Shown one piece after another: positions 44,301 through 55,928 of a DNA stretch of 64,000 bases. The stretch's first letter is position 1. Each line of letters opens with the position of its first letter. Both the position numbers and the translations under genes were made by a program. Source of the stretch: Hypoxylon rubiginosum (taxonomy: Eukaryota > Ascomycota > Sordariomycetes > Xylariales > Hypoxylaceae); NCBI GenBank assembly GCA_902806565.1, contig CADCXA010000006.1:2480001-2544000 (forward strand). Reading direction: 5' to 3'. Under the pieces are notes generated by a model, which saw only the letters and a list, made by a program, of their open reading frames with translations, did not search any database and was not told where the DNA came from.

Positions 44301-46633
44301 CTAATCTGTTGCTACCTGAACGTAGCTGGCCGGTACGCTCTTCGTTACACCCCCTTTTTCTACTTCGGCCCAACCATCTCCTGGATCCTCTTTTATTAAC
44401 ACGAATCGCTCGCCCTCCGCCATACTATGTTCGGTATCGCTTTGCGCCGTGTATTCATATAGAGCGACGACATACTTTAGTTTCTTAGCTCCACGGCGCG
44501 GGGCGACGGCTGGTCCTTTCTTCTTAACGACCGGACCAGTGGTGCCGATAGATGATCCCGAGTTGGAGTACGTAGACGCGGGACGGTTGTTCAACGAAGA
44601 GCCTGTATCTTGTGGGACGATAGATGGAGGGAAAACCTCGATATAGCTTGCCGGGACCAGTCCTTCTTTATAACCAGCTCGAACCCTTATCCAACCAGTG
44701 CCATCTACAACACGTAAGCAAAGGCCAAATATAATTCAAGACAAGAATACGGAACTTACCGTCTGGCTCCAAAACATTTACCTCCCGACCTTCAGTAATG
44801 GAAACCTCACCGTCACCGTTTGCGTCGAAAGTATAGAGCATCTTGCCCTTCTGCTCAGTTGTTTTGGCCGGGACGGAGCTACCAGGCAGCTCGCTAATAT
44901 AGGCAGAGGGCGGTGGTGCGACAAGACGGGTCTTTTTTACAGCAGGCCGAGGACCGGAGGGTTCGGGTGGCGCTTCTTCTGCAGGCGTGCGCGGGCTGAC
45001 TACCGAGCCGCTTATTGACCTGTTTGCACTGGCTGCGTATCCGGAACTTAAAGAATTCATGGTGTTGGACCGACTTAGAGCAGGCAACTCTGCGACGTGA
45101 TCTGGCGGGCCGGTGGGTGGTTTCAACAGAGAGCCCGCTGCCGATTGCCGCTCAGCCTTATACTTCTTGCGTTCCTCTTTGGATAACTCGCCAGGACATT
45201 CAGCAGGCACTTTCATTTCGCATTTGCTATGGCACGTGTAGCCGCAATCTCTGCAGTCAAAGCCCTTCGCCGACAATCCCCATATCCGTTCCCCGCAAAG
45301 GTCGCAGTTGGTTGGAATCTTGAACGTCTGCGATTTGAAGTTATGGTTTTTGGCCCCTAGAGTCACATCTCCGACCGCTGATGTGATGGTTGATGTCTCA
45401 ACTTCTGCTGTTAGACGTTTACGGTCGACTTGGTGTAAGTCTTCCTGCATGGTGAAAATCTGCGACACGACAAGCACTTCATCCTTGTTTTCTTTCCCCT
45501 CACGTATCCTCTGCTTAACACGTTTAACTCCCTCGATTTCTCTCCTCTTCTTGTCGACTTCTCGCCGAAGGTCTCCTAACTGACCTTTGGACTTGTTTAA
45601 TACGTTGCGCAAGAATACCTTGGCGGCTTCGTCGGTGATCATCAGATCGTCGTCGTGCCATACAGGGCTGGGCTCGAACGCCCTGTCAGACGGTTCCTGC
45701 CACGACCCCATGTTATGTCGGATGTACATCATGGAATCTAGATGAGGTTGGTTTCGGGTAACCTCCTGGGCTAAATGGTCGACAAAGCTTTTACTCTGCT
45801 GTAGCATCGCCGTCTCTAGGCTTGCCGCTGTAGACCATAAAGCATTTAGTTTCAAAGTCCGGAATTCTGAGAGATCTTGCAGGCTGTCTAGCACTTCAGG
45901 AATGTACTCGTGATAATATTTCTCCTTTTGCTTATTCGTAACGTTGATGGCTATCAAGTACGTGTTCTTGACATTATTCATGTCATGTAACTGCTGCTGG
46001 TATTGGCTCTGGGCTTTCGCCTTGTCGAAGGAGGACTCGGTCTTCTTCCGCTTGCTCTCCACCTCTTGGCACGCGGAATCGTACTTGGTCTTAGTCTTGC
46101 GCAGATCAGCATACGAAGAATCTCTTTCGGCCTCTAACTTGGTAGCATATTCGACGTGACGCTTGCGCAACTCCTCGAACCTGCCAGCAAAATACTTGAT
46201 GGGGTCAGCGACCTTTAGGACGAGCTCGTTGGCATATTTCTCGTGCTCGTCAGCTATCGACTCGAGGGTGGTGAGGTGGGTGGTCCATATGGTCAGCGAG
46301 GCGTTCTCGAGCGAGCCGGGTGTCATAGCAGGCGTGTCGCCAACGCTCAAACTAGTCGACTTCTTATTCTTCTTCTCAAAATACTTCTTGGCTAAAGCAT
46401 TGAGCTTTGCGCTATGTTCCTTCTCGATGATACTCCGCTCGCGATAGAAATTCTGGATATCGTCGAGCCAAGCGATGCCGTTGGCTGCCCAAACGTTGGC
46501 GGGTTTGAAGCCATCCTGTTGATTATGAAGGGTGCCTTTTTAGCAACAGAACGCAACATTACGATTATAGAGCTGGTAGACAACACACCTTTAACTCGGC
46601 ACCAAACGTAGGTGCTACATCCACCTCAGCCAT
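44301..46633 (-). CDS. bzz1: Bzz1-type F-BAR, C1 and double-SH3 protein
   Basis: Exons in transcription order are 46633-46589, 46515-44760 and 44704-44301 (734 aa). The introns are GTGTGT..ACAG (73 nt) and GTAAGT..GTAG (55 nt). Residues from about 16 to 280 form the F-BAR domain, with the conserved start GFKPANVWAANGIAWLDD and long charged coiled-coil stretches. A C1-type zinc module follows at about 406-455 (HNFKSQTFKIPTNCDLCG, then DCRDCGYTCHSKCEMKVP, Cys and His ligands present). Two SH3 domains lie at about 571-625 (KMLYTFDANGDGEVSI, with VPASYIE) and 680-732 (VVALYEYTAQSDTEHS, with VPASYVQV). This is the layout of yeast Bzz1, which bends membrane and recruits Las17/WASP to promote actin assembly at endocytic sites. 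The start is set by the conserved MAEVDVAPTFGAELK in the 45-nt first exon. The gene is divergent from dbp5. Confidence 0.93.
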
Positions 46634-47694
46634 TGCAACTCGTGCGCAGCAGCTTCAAGCATGCAGCAGCAAGAGCGGGAGTAGAAGGGAGAGGTCTGTG
46701 ATAGCTGCTTGATATACAGATGAGACTAGTCACACTCGTGTCGTCTAACAGGGCCATATCACGAACAGGGGATAGGGGGAGGGCCGGAATCTGTTGCGAT
46801 CTCCTCGACGGAGAATGATGCAAAACGTTGGAGAAAGTAGGGCGATATTTAGCATAGCCCACTTTGGTTTGAACACTTGAACAGTTGGACAGTTGGGACA
46901 GTTGATGCCCGGCTGCTCGGTACACTTTTTAGTGGTGCACGCGTAACCCCTCCTTATAATGGAACTATGATGGGTACATAGAGGTACTTAGCTGAGTATA
47001 TTTGATAGGCATATTGCTCACTCGACCGCCACTAAAATAAGTACCCGCCTAACGATTACGAAGTACCAACGGAACAATCGGGGATATCCTCTCTTCTTTG
47101 ATCGGGCCGCCTGCAGTTGTGAGTTTAAGAATTTCAGCTGAATGAGTTCAGGGGAACTCAGAAGTCTGGAAGATTGCCCCTCATTACCAGGTAGGACCTT
47201 TCGTAACTTTTTAGTTACCCCACCAAGCCTAGGATGTATGTACATAATGTATTAAGTGAACACTGTTATTTTACCCCACCAAATATTGACAGCTTGGAAA
47301 AAGCTCCAATTCAAAGATTCCTCCCAAGAATCACACCTCACCTATACAGACCTACACGCGATTATCAGGTGTTACGGACTGCCTGCATCAAAACTCTTTG
47401 GCGCGCATCTCTGTTCCACTTGACACCAAAGAGAGCGCTCATTCATCCTGAGTTTTGGCTGCCTCTTTTTCTAGGCATCAATATTTGGTAGCCTCAACCC
47501 GACTTTCCTTACTCTGCCTCGCCTCGCGCAATCGTCCAACGATCCTTACCTACCACAAGCGCGCCAACTCTGACGAGACCGTCCCATTCCAAACATAGCC
47601 ACAACTCGTCCGTCGTAACCATACGCGCTGTACTCTTAATCGGACGATATCGATATCCTATCCGATCACGTTTCTCGCGTTACAATCACCCATC
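46634..47694. other. Bidirectional promoter region, bzz1 / dbp5
   Basis: A 1.06-kb divergent intergenic region serving both genes. Pyrimidine-rich sequence (47495-47690) fits the dbp5 leader. No extra gene is seen. Confidence 0.6.
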
Positions 47695-49259
47695 ATGGCC
47701 GACTTCGCCAGTCGCATCACCCAACCCGACCAGCCTCACGGCCTCGGTCAGCCTACCGAAGTCCCTAGACTCCAGGAGAACAACTACGATGTCGAAGTCC
47801 AGCTTAGCGATCTCAAGCAGGACACGGACAACCCTCTAGGATCGGTGCATACCTTCGAAGAGCTCGGATTGTGAATATTACCTCTGAAAAGGCCGAATAT
47901 ACATGGATAGCATGCTAATTTCTGCTTGGTATAGACCAACCGAGGTGCTTAAGGGGCTCACCGCAATGCGATTCCAGAAGCCCTCTAAGGTGCAAGAGAA
48001 GGCCTTGCCGTTGATGCTTGCCAACCCTCCCCAAAACATGATTGCCCAGTCTCAGTCGGGAACTGGCAAGACTGCAGCTTTTGTCACCACCGTCCTCTCT
48101 CGTGTGGACCACACCAAGCCTAATCAGCCTCAAGCGCTGCTTCTCGCCCCTAGCCGAGAGCTGGCTCGTCAGATCGAGATGGTTATTGGCCATATCGGTC
48201 AGTTCTTGCCTACACTGGGTATATCAGCCGCTATTCCCGGTTCCATTCCCCGTGACGGACGCGTTGATAAGAATATCGTCGTCGGCACTCCTGGAACGGT
48301 AATGGACCTGATTAAACGACGCCAGTTTGATGTGTCCCAGTTGCGAGTCCTCGTTATTGACGAGGCCGACAACATGCTGGACCAGCAAGGTCTGGGTGAT
48401 CAATGCGCTCGAGTCAAGGCGTATGCTTCCCCTCCGTTTGCTGCGTGCAAATTCATAGTAAAGCGCTAAGTCATGTTGCAGCATGCTCCCGAAGGATATC
48501 CAGATCCTATTGTTCTCTGCCACCTTTCCCGACAAGGTCATGAAATATGCGACTGCATTCGCGCCTAACGCGAACCAGATCAAGCTGCGCGTACAGGAGC
48601 TCACCGTCAAGGGTATTTCACAGATGTATATGGATTGTCCTTCGGAGTCGGACAAATACGACATCCTCTGCAAGCTGTACGGCCTCATGAACATCGGCTC
48701 ATCTATCATCTTTGTCAAGGTATATACATCCGATTCTACAGAGTCAGTCAACCACGTATCAACGCGCTAACAATGTCAGACTCGTGAGAGCGCGAATCAG
48801 ATCCAGCAGAGGATGATGAAGGACGGCCACAAGGTGTCTGTTTTGCACGGTGCTTACGAGGGAAGTGAGCGAGATGCGCTGTTGGAAGAATTCCGAACCG
48901 GAAAGTCCAAGGTGCTCATCACTACCAACGTGTTGGCGCGTGGAATTGACGTGTCCACGGTGTCTATGGTCATCAACTACGACATTCCGATGAAGGGAAT
49001 GGGAGAGGCGATGCACGACACCGAGACCTATCTCCACCGTATCGGACGAACCGGTCGTTTCGGCCGAGTTGGTGTCAGCATTACGTTCATTTCCGACAAG
49101 AAGAGCTTCGATGCTCTGAATGCCATTGCGCGCGATCTCGAGATTGACTTGGTAGCACTGAAGCCTGACGACTGGGATGAGACGGAAATGTTGGTCCAGA
49201 CAGTTATCAAGTCGAGCCGAGCCCAAGCAGGTTACGTCCCGGGCGGAGGACCCGCGTAA
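47695..49259 (+). CDS. dbp5: DEAD-box ATP-dependent RNA helicase Dbp5
   Basis: Dbp5 remodels mRNPs at the cytoplasmic face of the nuclear pore during mRNA export and also acts in translation termination. Exons are 47695-47870, 47935-48420, 48482-48719 and 48780-49259 (459 aa). The second intron has donor GTATGC and restores RVKAMLPKDIQ. Motifs in order are the Q motif F72..Q79, motif [11 protein letters not shown] (96-105), motif Ia APSRELA (130-136), GTPG (177-180), DEAD (201-204), SAT (233-235), VLARGIDV (351-358) and [10 protein letters not shown] (386-395). The short N terminus with [17 protein letters not shown] is typical of Dbp5 rather than eIF4A. The first three introns are 60-64 nt. 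An in-frame stop follows the first donor at once, so unspliced transcripts would not be translated. Confidence 0.96.
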
Positions 49260-51120
49260 GCAATCATAGCTGAATCTGCAAAGTATGTAGGTCGGCTTTA
49301 GAGATTGAATGTGGGGGAAGCTTGGGTCCCCGAGCCGGGGTTTAAAGTGCGAGCATCTTGATGACGGAGGCATTGGCTGTGCTAATAGCAACTCAGCTAT
49401 CGCGGCGGCGTACGGATGGTTTTTTTTCAGTTTCCTTTCAGGCACCCGATAAATACTTCGACGCGAGAGGATTGTAGTTAATGAGAGACACGATAAGATA
49501 CCACAGAAGAAAAGTCATCCGGTTTTCCCACGCGAGAGTTCTCGCTGGAATGATCCTTTCATGTGACCTTCCTATTCGTTTTTACTACACCTTGATCGAG
49601 GATGAATATTCGAAACACGCCTAGAAGAAAAGATATATCATAAACATGGAAACAAAGGAGGATGCATGTTATAGCCTCCACTTGAATGTTCTCTTTTTCT
49701 CCTAGAGAATTCCCTAAACATCAATCGGAACCATGCCCGAAGGCTGCTTCGATTGCGAAACTAAATACCTACCTAGGTGGTAGAATGCACCACGGCCCCC
49801 AAGGTTACGCAAAATCATGAATAAAGATCAAGAGATGGCTCGCGTACTCACCTGTGCTGACATGACGGACGCCATGTGTAAATTAGAGGTCCTCCTAGCT
49901 TAGAAAGATAAGCAGGTGTCTCGGCTTATATATGTATATATGTATGGAACTTTCTCTATGGTTATTTATAGAGTAGGTACCTATATACCTAGGATGTAGG
50001 CGTGCCTCTTTGGGAAAGTGGTGATGATGGGAGAACGAAGCGAAAGGAATTGGTGTAACGCAGGTGTATTGCGTCTTGTGTCTTGCGTTTTGCCACGAGG
50101 GAATGCTTCCTACGTCGTATTATCGGTTGCTTGTCGGTCTCGGCACTACGAGGTCGAGTGATATACAGTGATATACAGTAATTAGCGCCTCTCTGGAGCA
50201 GGAGGCAATAGTAATTCTGAAACTGGTTGGCGTTTGTACGGAGCATCTTCTGGTCGCAGCTTGAGGAGCTCTAGTGTTTTGAGGTTGGACAGCGGCGGCA
50301 CGGCACGGCGTCGATTGGATAGGATAACGTAAAGGAGGTATTGCCCTAGACCACGAGTTGCTTTCTAGTGCATTTGTACCTACATGAGCACAAACTCATA
50401 GATACCTACCTTAGGTACGTATGCAAGGTACTCAATATTATGCAGCGACTGGGAGGCGGTGTCGTCATGTATGTTATGTTCAGACATACATGTATGAGGT
50501 CTGTATGATGTATGTTGTGAGATACATATAGATATTGTAGATATGTGTGTGATATGTATGCTAAATACATGTATGTATGTTATTTACATTGAGCATAGCC
50601 TTGACGCCCTGTCCTTTTTTTCTTCTTCGACAGCGAGACGCCGAAAAAGCCAGACCGGAAGCGCTTCGTTCCCGCTCCCAGCCACTGGCTGTCGACGATG
50701 AATTTTTAGGCGCGCGCAAATGAGTGTACCACATCTTACACAGCCCAGCCTACCACACCCCCCCTTCCAGACCCTCTAGACCCCTTCCTGCAGATAAGAT
50801 CTATATTTGCCGATACCTTATACACACCCATGGCTGCCGTGTAACTCCAGATCAGCCTCTGGTAGGCTTGTCTGGACGTTCTGGGCTAGAGGTAGACCCC
50901 GAAAAGTAGACAAATTGTCCAATGAGGATTGTTATCGCCGATCCTTTCCTGGTCGAGCCCATCCTACTCGCATGTCCTGACCTAAACTAAACCGTACTTT
51001 GATTCGTACACACCATTGCCTTACCTCCTACTTCCTATCTCCCACCTAACGTTCATACCTCCTAATTCCTAACATACTACATACAGATGCGTACATACAT
51101 ACACACATACACACATACAC

Positions 51121-51142
51121 ACGTACGTACGTACGTACGTAC
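51121..51142. repeat. (ACGT)n microsatellite
   Basis: Five and a half ACGT units, adjoining CATACACACATACACA sequence; self-complementary, so it can form a hairpin. Confidence 0.9.
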
Positions 51143-51881
51143 GGTACATGTATTCAAAGTTACCTTGCATCAGAAAGCTTTCTGCAAGCAAGCAAGCAAG
51201 CATTGCCAAGATGTGTTCATAGCCATAGCCCACTTTGACGGCTATGGTTCACGCCTACCTATGGCTTACCTACATACCGGTCTAGGTATTTACTCGGATG
51301 CTAAGCGGATATGTTGCTATTCGACGGCTCGGTACCATCCGTACCTATTCTTTCCTATTGGCGTCCAATCTTGTAGTTTGAAATGTTACTTTAGTCGCCG
51401 GTAGCATCATCGGCATGGATGGTAGCTCATGAATCGGCCGTCATATAATACATACATAGTGAGAGGCCCAAGGCGGTCATATTTCATCTGACCCGTTCTC
51501 GCCCCCTTCCTGTTGTTAGTCATTATCACCACATCTGTAACAAGTTCGGGTTCCCTTTTTTCCCTCCTTTACTCCTAAATCCGCATTCCTTCGTGTTGTT
51601 TCTCTATCTCCTACTCTTTTCAGATCTTGTATTCTAGACGAAGCGTCCTTCATTTTCTCCTTTGTGGGCTGTGCGAAACCAACATGCTGGAATGTTGGTT
51701 CCCTTTTCCTTAACCCTACTTTCTCTCATAGGTCAGTGTAGCCCGGTCTTTGACATCATATAGCCCGGGTCGAGGCCACATCAAGGCGGCTCGAGGCATA
51801 CCACCGTCGCTCTCCTTCTATGACTCTATCGGGGAGGCCTCTATAGATCTCACGAGTAGTCTCCGACGATCAGAGGATGCA

Positions 51882-51971
51882 ATGTGCCTCCCACATAAAA
51901 TGAAAACACGAGGGGGATCAGCTACAGCAGATCGTCTTATACTGACACCTTCTAAAGATATATCCAAGTAG
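51882..51971 (+). promoter_or_regulatory. Upstream ORF ending 1 nt before the CFEM start codon
   Basis: An ATG at 51882 opens a 29-codon frame that ends with TAG at 51969-51971; the junction reads TAGGATGG, so the main ATG at 51973 is just one base past the uORF stop. The frame is open without ATG further upstream. If it lies in the mature leader, it would oblige leaky scanning or reinitiation. Whether the transcript includes it is unknown. Confidence 0.4.
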
Positions 51972-51972
51972 G

Positions 51973-54573
51973 ATGGCCTTCGAGTTTTTACCATATTGCT
52001 TCTTAGTATGGATCCTAATACAAGTCGGCTTCACCGCCGGCGTCGAACTCGGCGACGACATCAAGAACGTGGTCCCGCCATGTGCCCAACCTTGCCTGGA
52101 ATCCTTCATAATAGGCAACTACCCGTCGACAGAGTGCACACAGAACCCGACGCTACAATGCCTTTGTGTAGAACAGTCGAATACGGGGTATACGCTTGGG
52201 GAGGGGGCTCTTCAGTGTATTAGTGCAGAGGCGCAACGTGGAGTGTGTACCAAAGATAATGTCAGTGGTAAGTATATGGATCCTCGTACTTCAATGTTCG
52301 TATGAACTGCCATCACTAACATGGTACTAGGTTCTATACCGCGTGATGCCTATCTTATGTGCAACAGCGTAAAGAATGCGTTACCCAACACCCATTCTGT
52401 CTTAACTGCTACCATTGCAGACAGCCCAACTGGCAGTGCAGGGTCACTCATCTTGTCGTCTATGCCAACGGCTACTTCTACTGGGACGTCAACCCCATCC
52501 GGAACAATCACACCAGCTCCGACCTCGACACCGAGTACGGGACCGGTACCGACAGAAACTCCAGCTGCTACTCCAGCCGCTGCTTCATCGCCTGCTCTCA
52601 ATACTGCCCAGATTGCCGGTATCGTTGCTAGTATAGTCGGAACCATCCTGATTACGTTGATCGCTATTTTCGTTGCTAGATGTATACGCAAACGGAGATA
52701 TCCAGATCTCGAAGACGGACTTCTCCCAGCGGACGACAACAAGAGTAGATCTACAGTGGCTAGATCGAAGAAGAGCAGCAGTCCTCTGGTTATATCAGCA
52801 CCTTTTCGAAGGTTCTCACATCTTCAACCAGAGCCTCGGCTACCGCAATCGAATCGCACGCCGCCACCACGTTTTCCTATCCTCACTCCTCCACTAAACC
52901 CTCGAACTCCACCAATCCCTGGCTCCTCATCGAGCCCTTATCTCTCACCAAATCCCACTCAAGAAGCCATTGGGCTCGCCATCTCACGTTCTCTAAACTC
53001 AACACCATCCAGATCTTCTCCAGAAATACCTCCTAGGCCGCCTTCACGACTTCTTCCAGCAAAGCCATCCTTGAGCTTAAAAATCCCTTCACCTCACCCT
53101 TCTCCGCCGCCGCAACCTTCATCACAACCTCGGGCAGTAACAACACGCGTGTCTACGTCACAGACGCCACACACTGATAGAGCCAGTGTTCTAACCAATA
53201 TGACCGGATTTGCCGACTTGGATACAGAGGCTTCAGAAGGGGGTCAAATATGGCGACCGCCGCCGAGTGATCCCCAATCGGCGACGACTTTATATGTTGC
53301 TGATAAATGGGGCAATTGGGTATTAAATAATACCAATCGCCAGTCTGAACTGGCACAGGTTACCGAGGCCGCGGAACTCGATACATATACGCCGTTAACA
53401 AAGTCGCCGATAGAGAAAAGGGAGGAAGCAGCCGTGGCGATGTCGGCAGCGATCTCAGCGGCTTCCGCGCTACCCGAGCAACCCCAGCCAGCGTTCTTGT
53501 CTACAAATCGTACTAGCCAAGGACTCAATCGCTCATCAAGCGTGTACTCGCAGGCCAGCGTTGTTAGGCACAATTCTCGGATCTTAACGTACAGGACAAA
53601 TAGCACTCGGAGAGGCAACGCGCCCCAGATCACTCGATCTGACACGATGATGTCTCACGGGTCTGCTACAACCATTAACACGTCTTCGTCCAGCCCGTTC
53701 GATGAAGAAGCTCCTTTTGAGCTTGACCCTACTCGCCTGTCACAGCTTTCGACGGTCATGGAAACACCTTCTCCAACAACTGGCCGCTCTACGGTGACGT
53801 ACCCGAAGATCCCAGGACGCCTCAATCGGGGAATGCTGGAAGTCGCTCCACCGAGAAGGCCAGACTTCGGCTCACCACCCGGCCAACCGAGCCCGACGTT
53901 AAAGGGCGCCGCTGTCCCCGCTAATGAGACTGGTTCGCCTTACCCACCGCCTCTAAAACCCAGGCGATCACAAGGACCTCGAACACCAAACCTTGGAAGA
54001 AATCCGGATATAAGGACGGACTTACAGAAGCCTCCTCGGTTCGATGAATTTCGACCGCAGGCCCAGAGTCCAATGGCGCGTTTTGCACCACAGGCCCCCG
54101 GCATGGAGGCACCGGCGCCGAACTTTAGGTATCCCGAGAGACTTCAGACACCGCCCATGCAAACCTCTGGCTCCGGCTTCTCGCCGAATCCGCCCAACGT
54201 CGAAACGTTCCCAACACCGTCACCCATGTCGTCACGGTCGGGCAACGGAGAAACGCGCCCACGTGTCGCGCGCGCGATCTCGCCTCTAAGCATGATGACG
54301 ATGACTTCGGGGGCATCAGGGGCATCGGGGCCACCGGGGGCTAGCTCATTATTAGCAAAGAGAATCGGGAATGACAAGGCGGCAGCACTGGCGCTAGGGC
54401 CTAACAGCAAGAAGAGAGAGCGATGGAGAAGAAACGGGGACCCAAACAACATGCTCAGTCCGGAAGACGCTGGCCTCTTATCGCCGAGGGGCACCTTACC
54501 CAATACGCCGACGTGGTTGCCGAAACTGACCCCGACGAGACACGGCGACGACTTGGTCTTGAATGTGCAATAG
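51973..54573 (+). CDS. CFEM-domain single-pass membrane protein
   Basis: Exons are 51973-52267 and 52331-54573 (845 aa), with one 63-nt intron GTAAGT..CTAG, phase 1. Residues 1-22 are a signal peptide (FLPYCFLVWILIQVGFTAG). The CFEM module follows at about 36-118 with eight cysteines (PPC, QPC, TEC, LQC, LC, LQC, GVC, LMC); the last Cys is in the second exon. A Ser/Thr/Pro stalk (about 130-190) leads to one transmembrane helix at about 192-214 (AQIAGIVASIVGTILITLIA), followed by a basic stop-transfer CIRKRR. The remaining 620 residues are a Pro- and Ser-rich, apparently disordered cytoplasmic tail. CFEM modules bind haem or act at the fungal surface. The long tail instead of a GPI signal points to a surface sensor or anchored adhesin (inference). 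No kinase or other enzymatic domain is seen. Confidence 0.9.
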
Positions 54574-55928
54574 AGGCACCAGGATTGAGAGCCGTGAACT
54601 GAAAAACCATCGTTACGAATTTCGTACTATTCTAATACCTTCGACTTAATTATCCAATTTATTATGTCGTACCCGATATACACCATAGGCGACACCGCCG
54701 ATATCTTTTTTTCTTTCCTCTTACCAACATCACCATATCTCCTATATCAATTCTGTACTACTATGTGCCCAGGTGCACAAGCCCACAGGCGCTCATACAT
54801 GCATTTTATCACGAGGCGTTCAGGAGGAGGGGATTCATCGGAGCATAGGAAAACATACAAGGGGATTGCTTTCGGAGTTGAGGCCACCGGACCGGAAGAG
54901 AGCGAGGACACGATACCCAGCTGTGACTAACATAGAGGACACTCGTTGCGTAGCTTTCAGGTCTACTTGTGTGTATAGTATTTATATGACTAGGCGAGTC
55001 AGGAGTCAGGATAGTGTATATTATATATATAATATTATTCTTGAAATCGAGAGAATCGAGAAGAGGGAATTAAGAACTGAATCAGTATACACTTGATCCA
55101 ATGTCATGCCCCATGATCAACTTCCAAAGATAACATTACACAATCCCATTACAATGGACCACAGTCTGTTTATGGCATCCCTTGCTTGTAATGGCATCCC
55201 TTGCTTGTCTCATGGCGGAATAAGGGGTTATTGATATGTCCTATCTCGGGGTGAGTCACACGCCGAGTATATATTGGGGAACAGCCGGACTCCTACGGGA
55301 TAATGGGATCGCGAACCGGAGTGTAGCGACAGCAACAAATGACACAAGCGTAAACTCTACGTAGAGATCAGTACGACACAATCTCTGCTCCGCCACGACA
55401 GCTTGCTTGTTATTGTAAATGCGGGGGGCATTTAGATCGCCTTCGGTCGTCGTTCGTAACGGAATGTCATTTGTCGAGGTGGATGTCTTGGTCGTGAGCA
55501 CGTCAGGTCGGTAGTATATTAGGCAATGGGCACTCCCCCACCAGCGCTTTGCCAACCAGTATCACTACCACCGTCGTGGATTGGCAACCGCGCCTCCCCA
55601 GTCACGACATCGCGATACGTTCCCGCGTGCAAGAAGCGCTTATCGGTCTCAAAGACGTGATCCAATCCCGCATCTGCACCGACAGGTCACGGACATTAGG
55701 AGCTTTACACACAAAGAGGATAGAATGACGTTAAAATCATCTCGCTTACGCCATCTACCAACCGGCCGGACTCGGCAGATCGGTATGATTCGTGCGATAG
55801 ATTGGAGAGTGTCTATATAACGACCGGCAAGCAGTCGTCTGGGGTTTGATGGAGAACTTCATTTCCATTGCATCCTTTGAACCCACACTACATCTGCTAT
55901 CTTCGTTCCCGCATTGATACCCGCAATC
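54574..55928. other. Intergenic region, CFEM gene to dioxygenase
   Basis: No gene supported. AT-rich TATATTATATATATAAT near 55018-55034 and a tandem 18-bp duplication at 55172. Confidence 0.55.
55172..55208. repeat. Tandem duplication of 18 bp
   Basis: ATGGCATCCCTTGCTTGT occurs twice, at 55172-55189 and 55191-55208, with one base between. Confidence 0.95.

Larger units (their letters stand above)
49260..51972. other. Intergenic region, dbp5 to CFEM gene
   Basis: 2.7 kb without a supported gene. It holds TACCTACCTAGGTGG-type repeats at 49768 and 49976, ATGTATGT-type simple sequence at 50460-50600, an ACGT array, a perfect 9-bp hairpin (AACCAACAT..ATGTTGGTT) at 51677-51700, and a long CT-rich leader (51480-51730) typical of fungal promoters. 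Confidence 0.55.
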
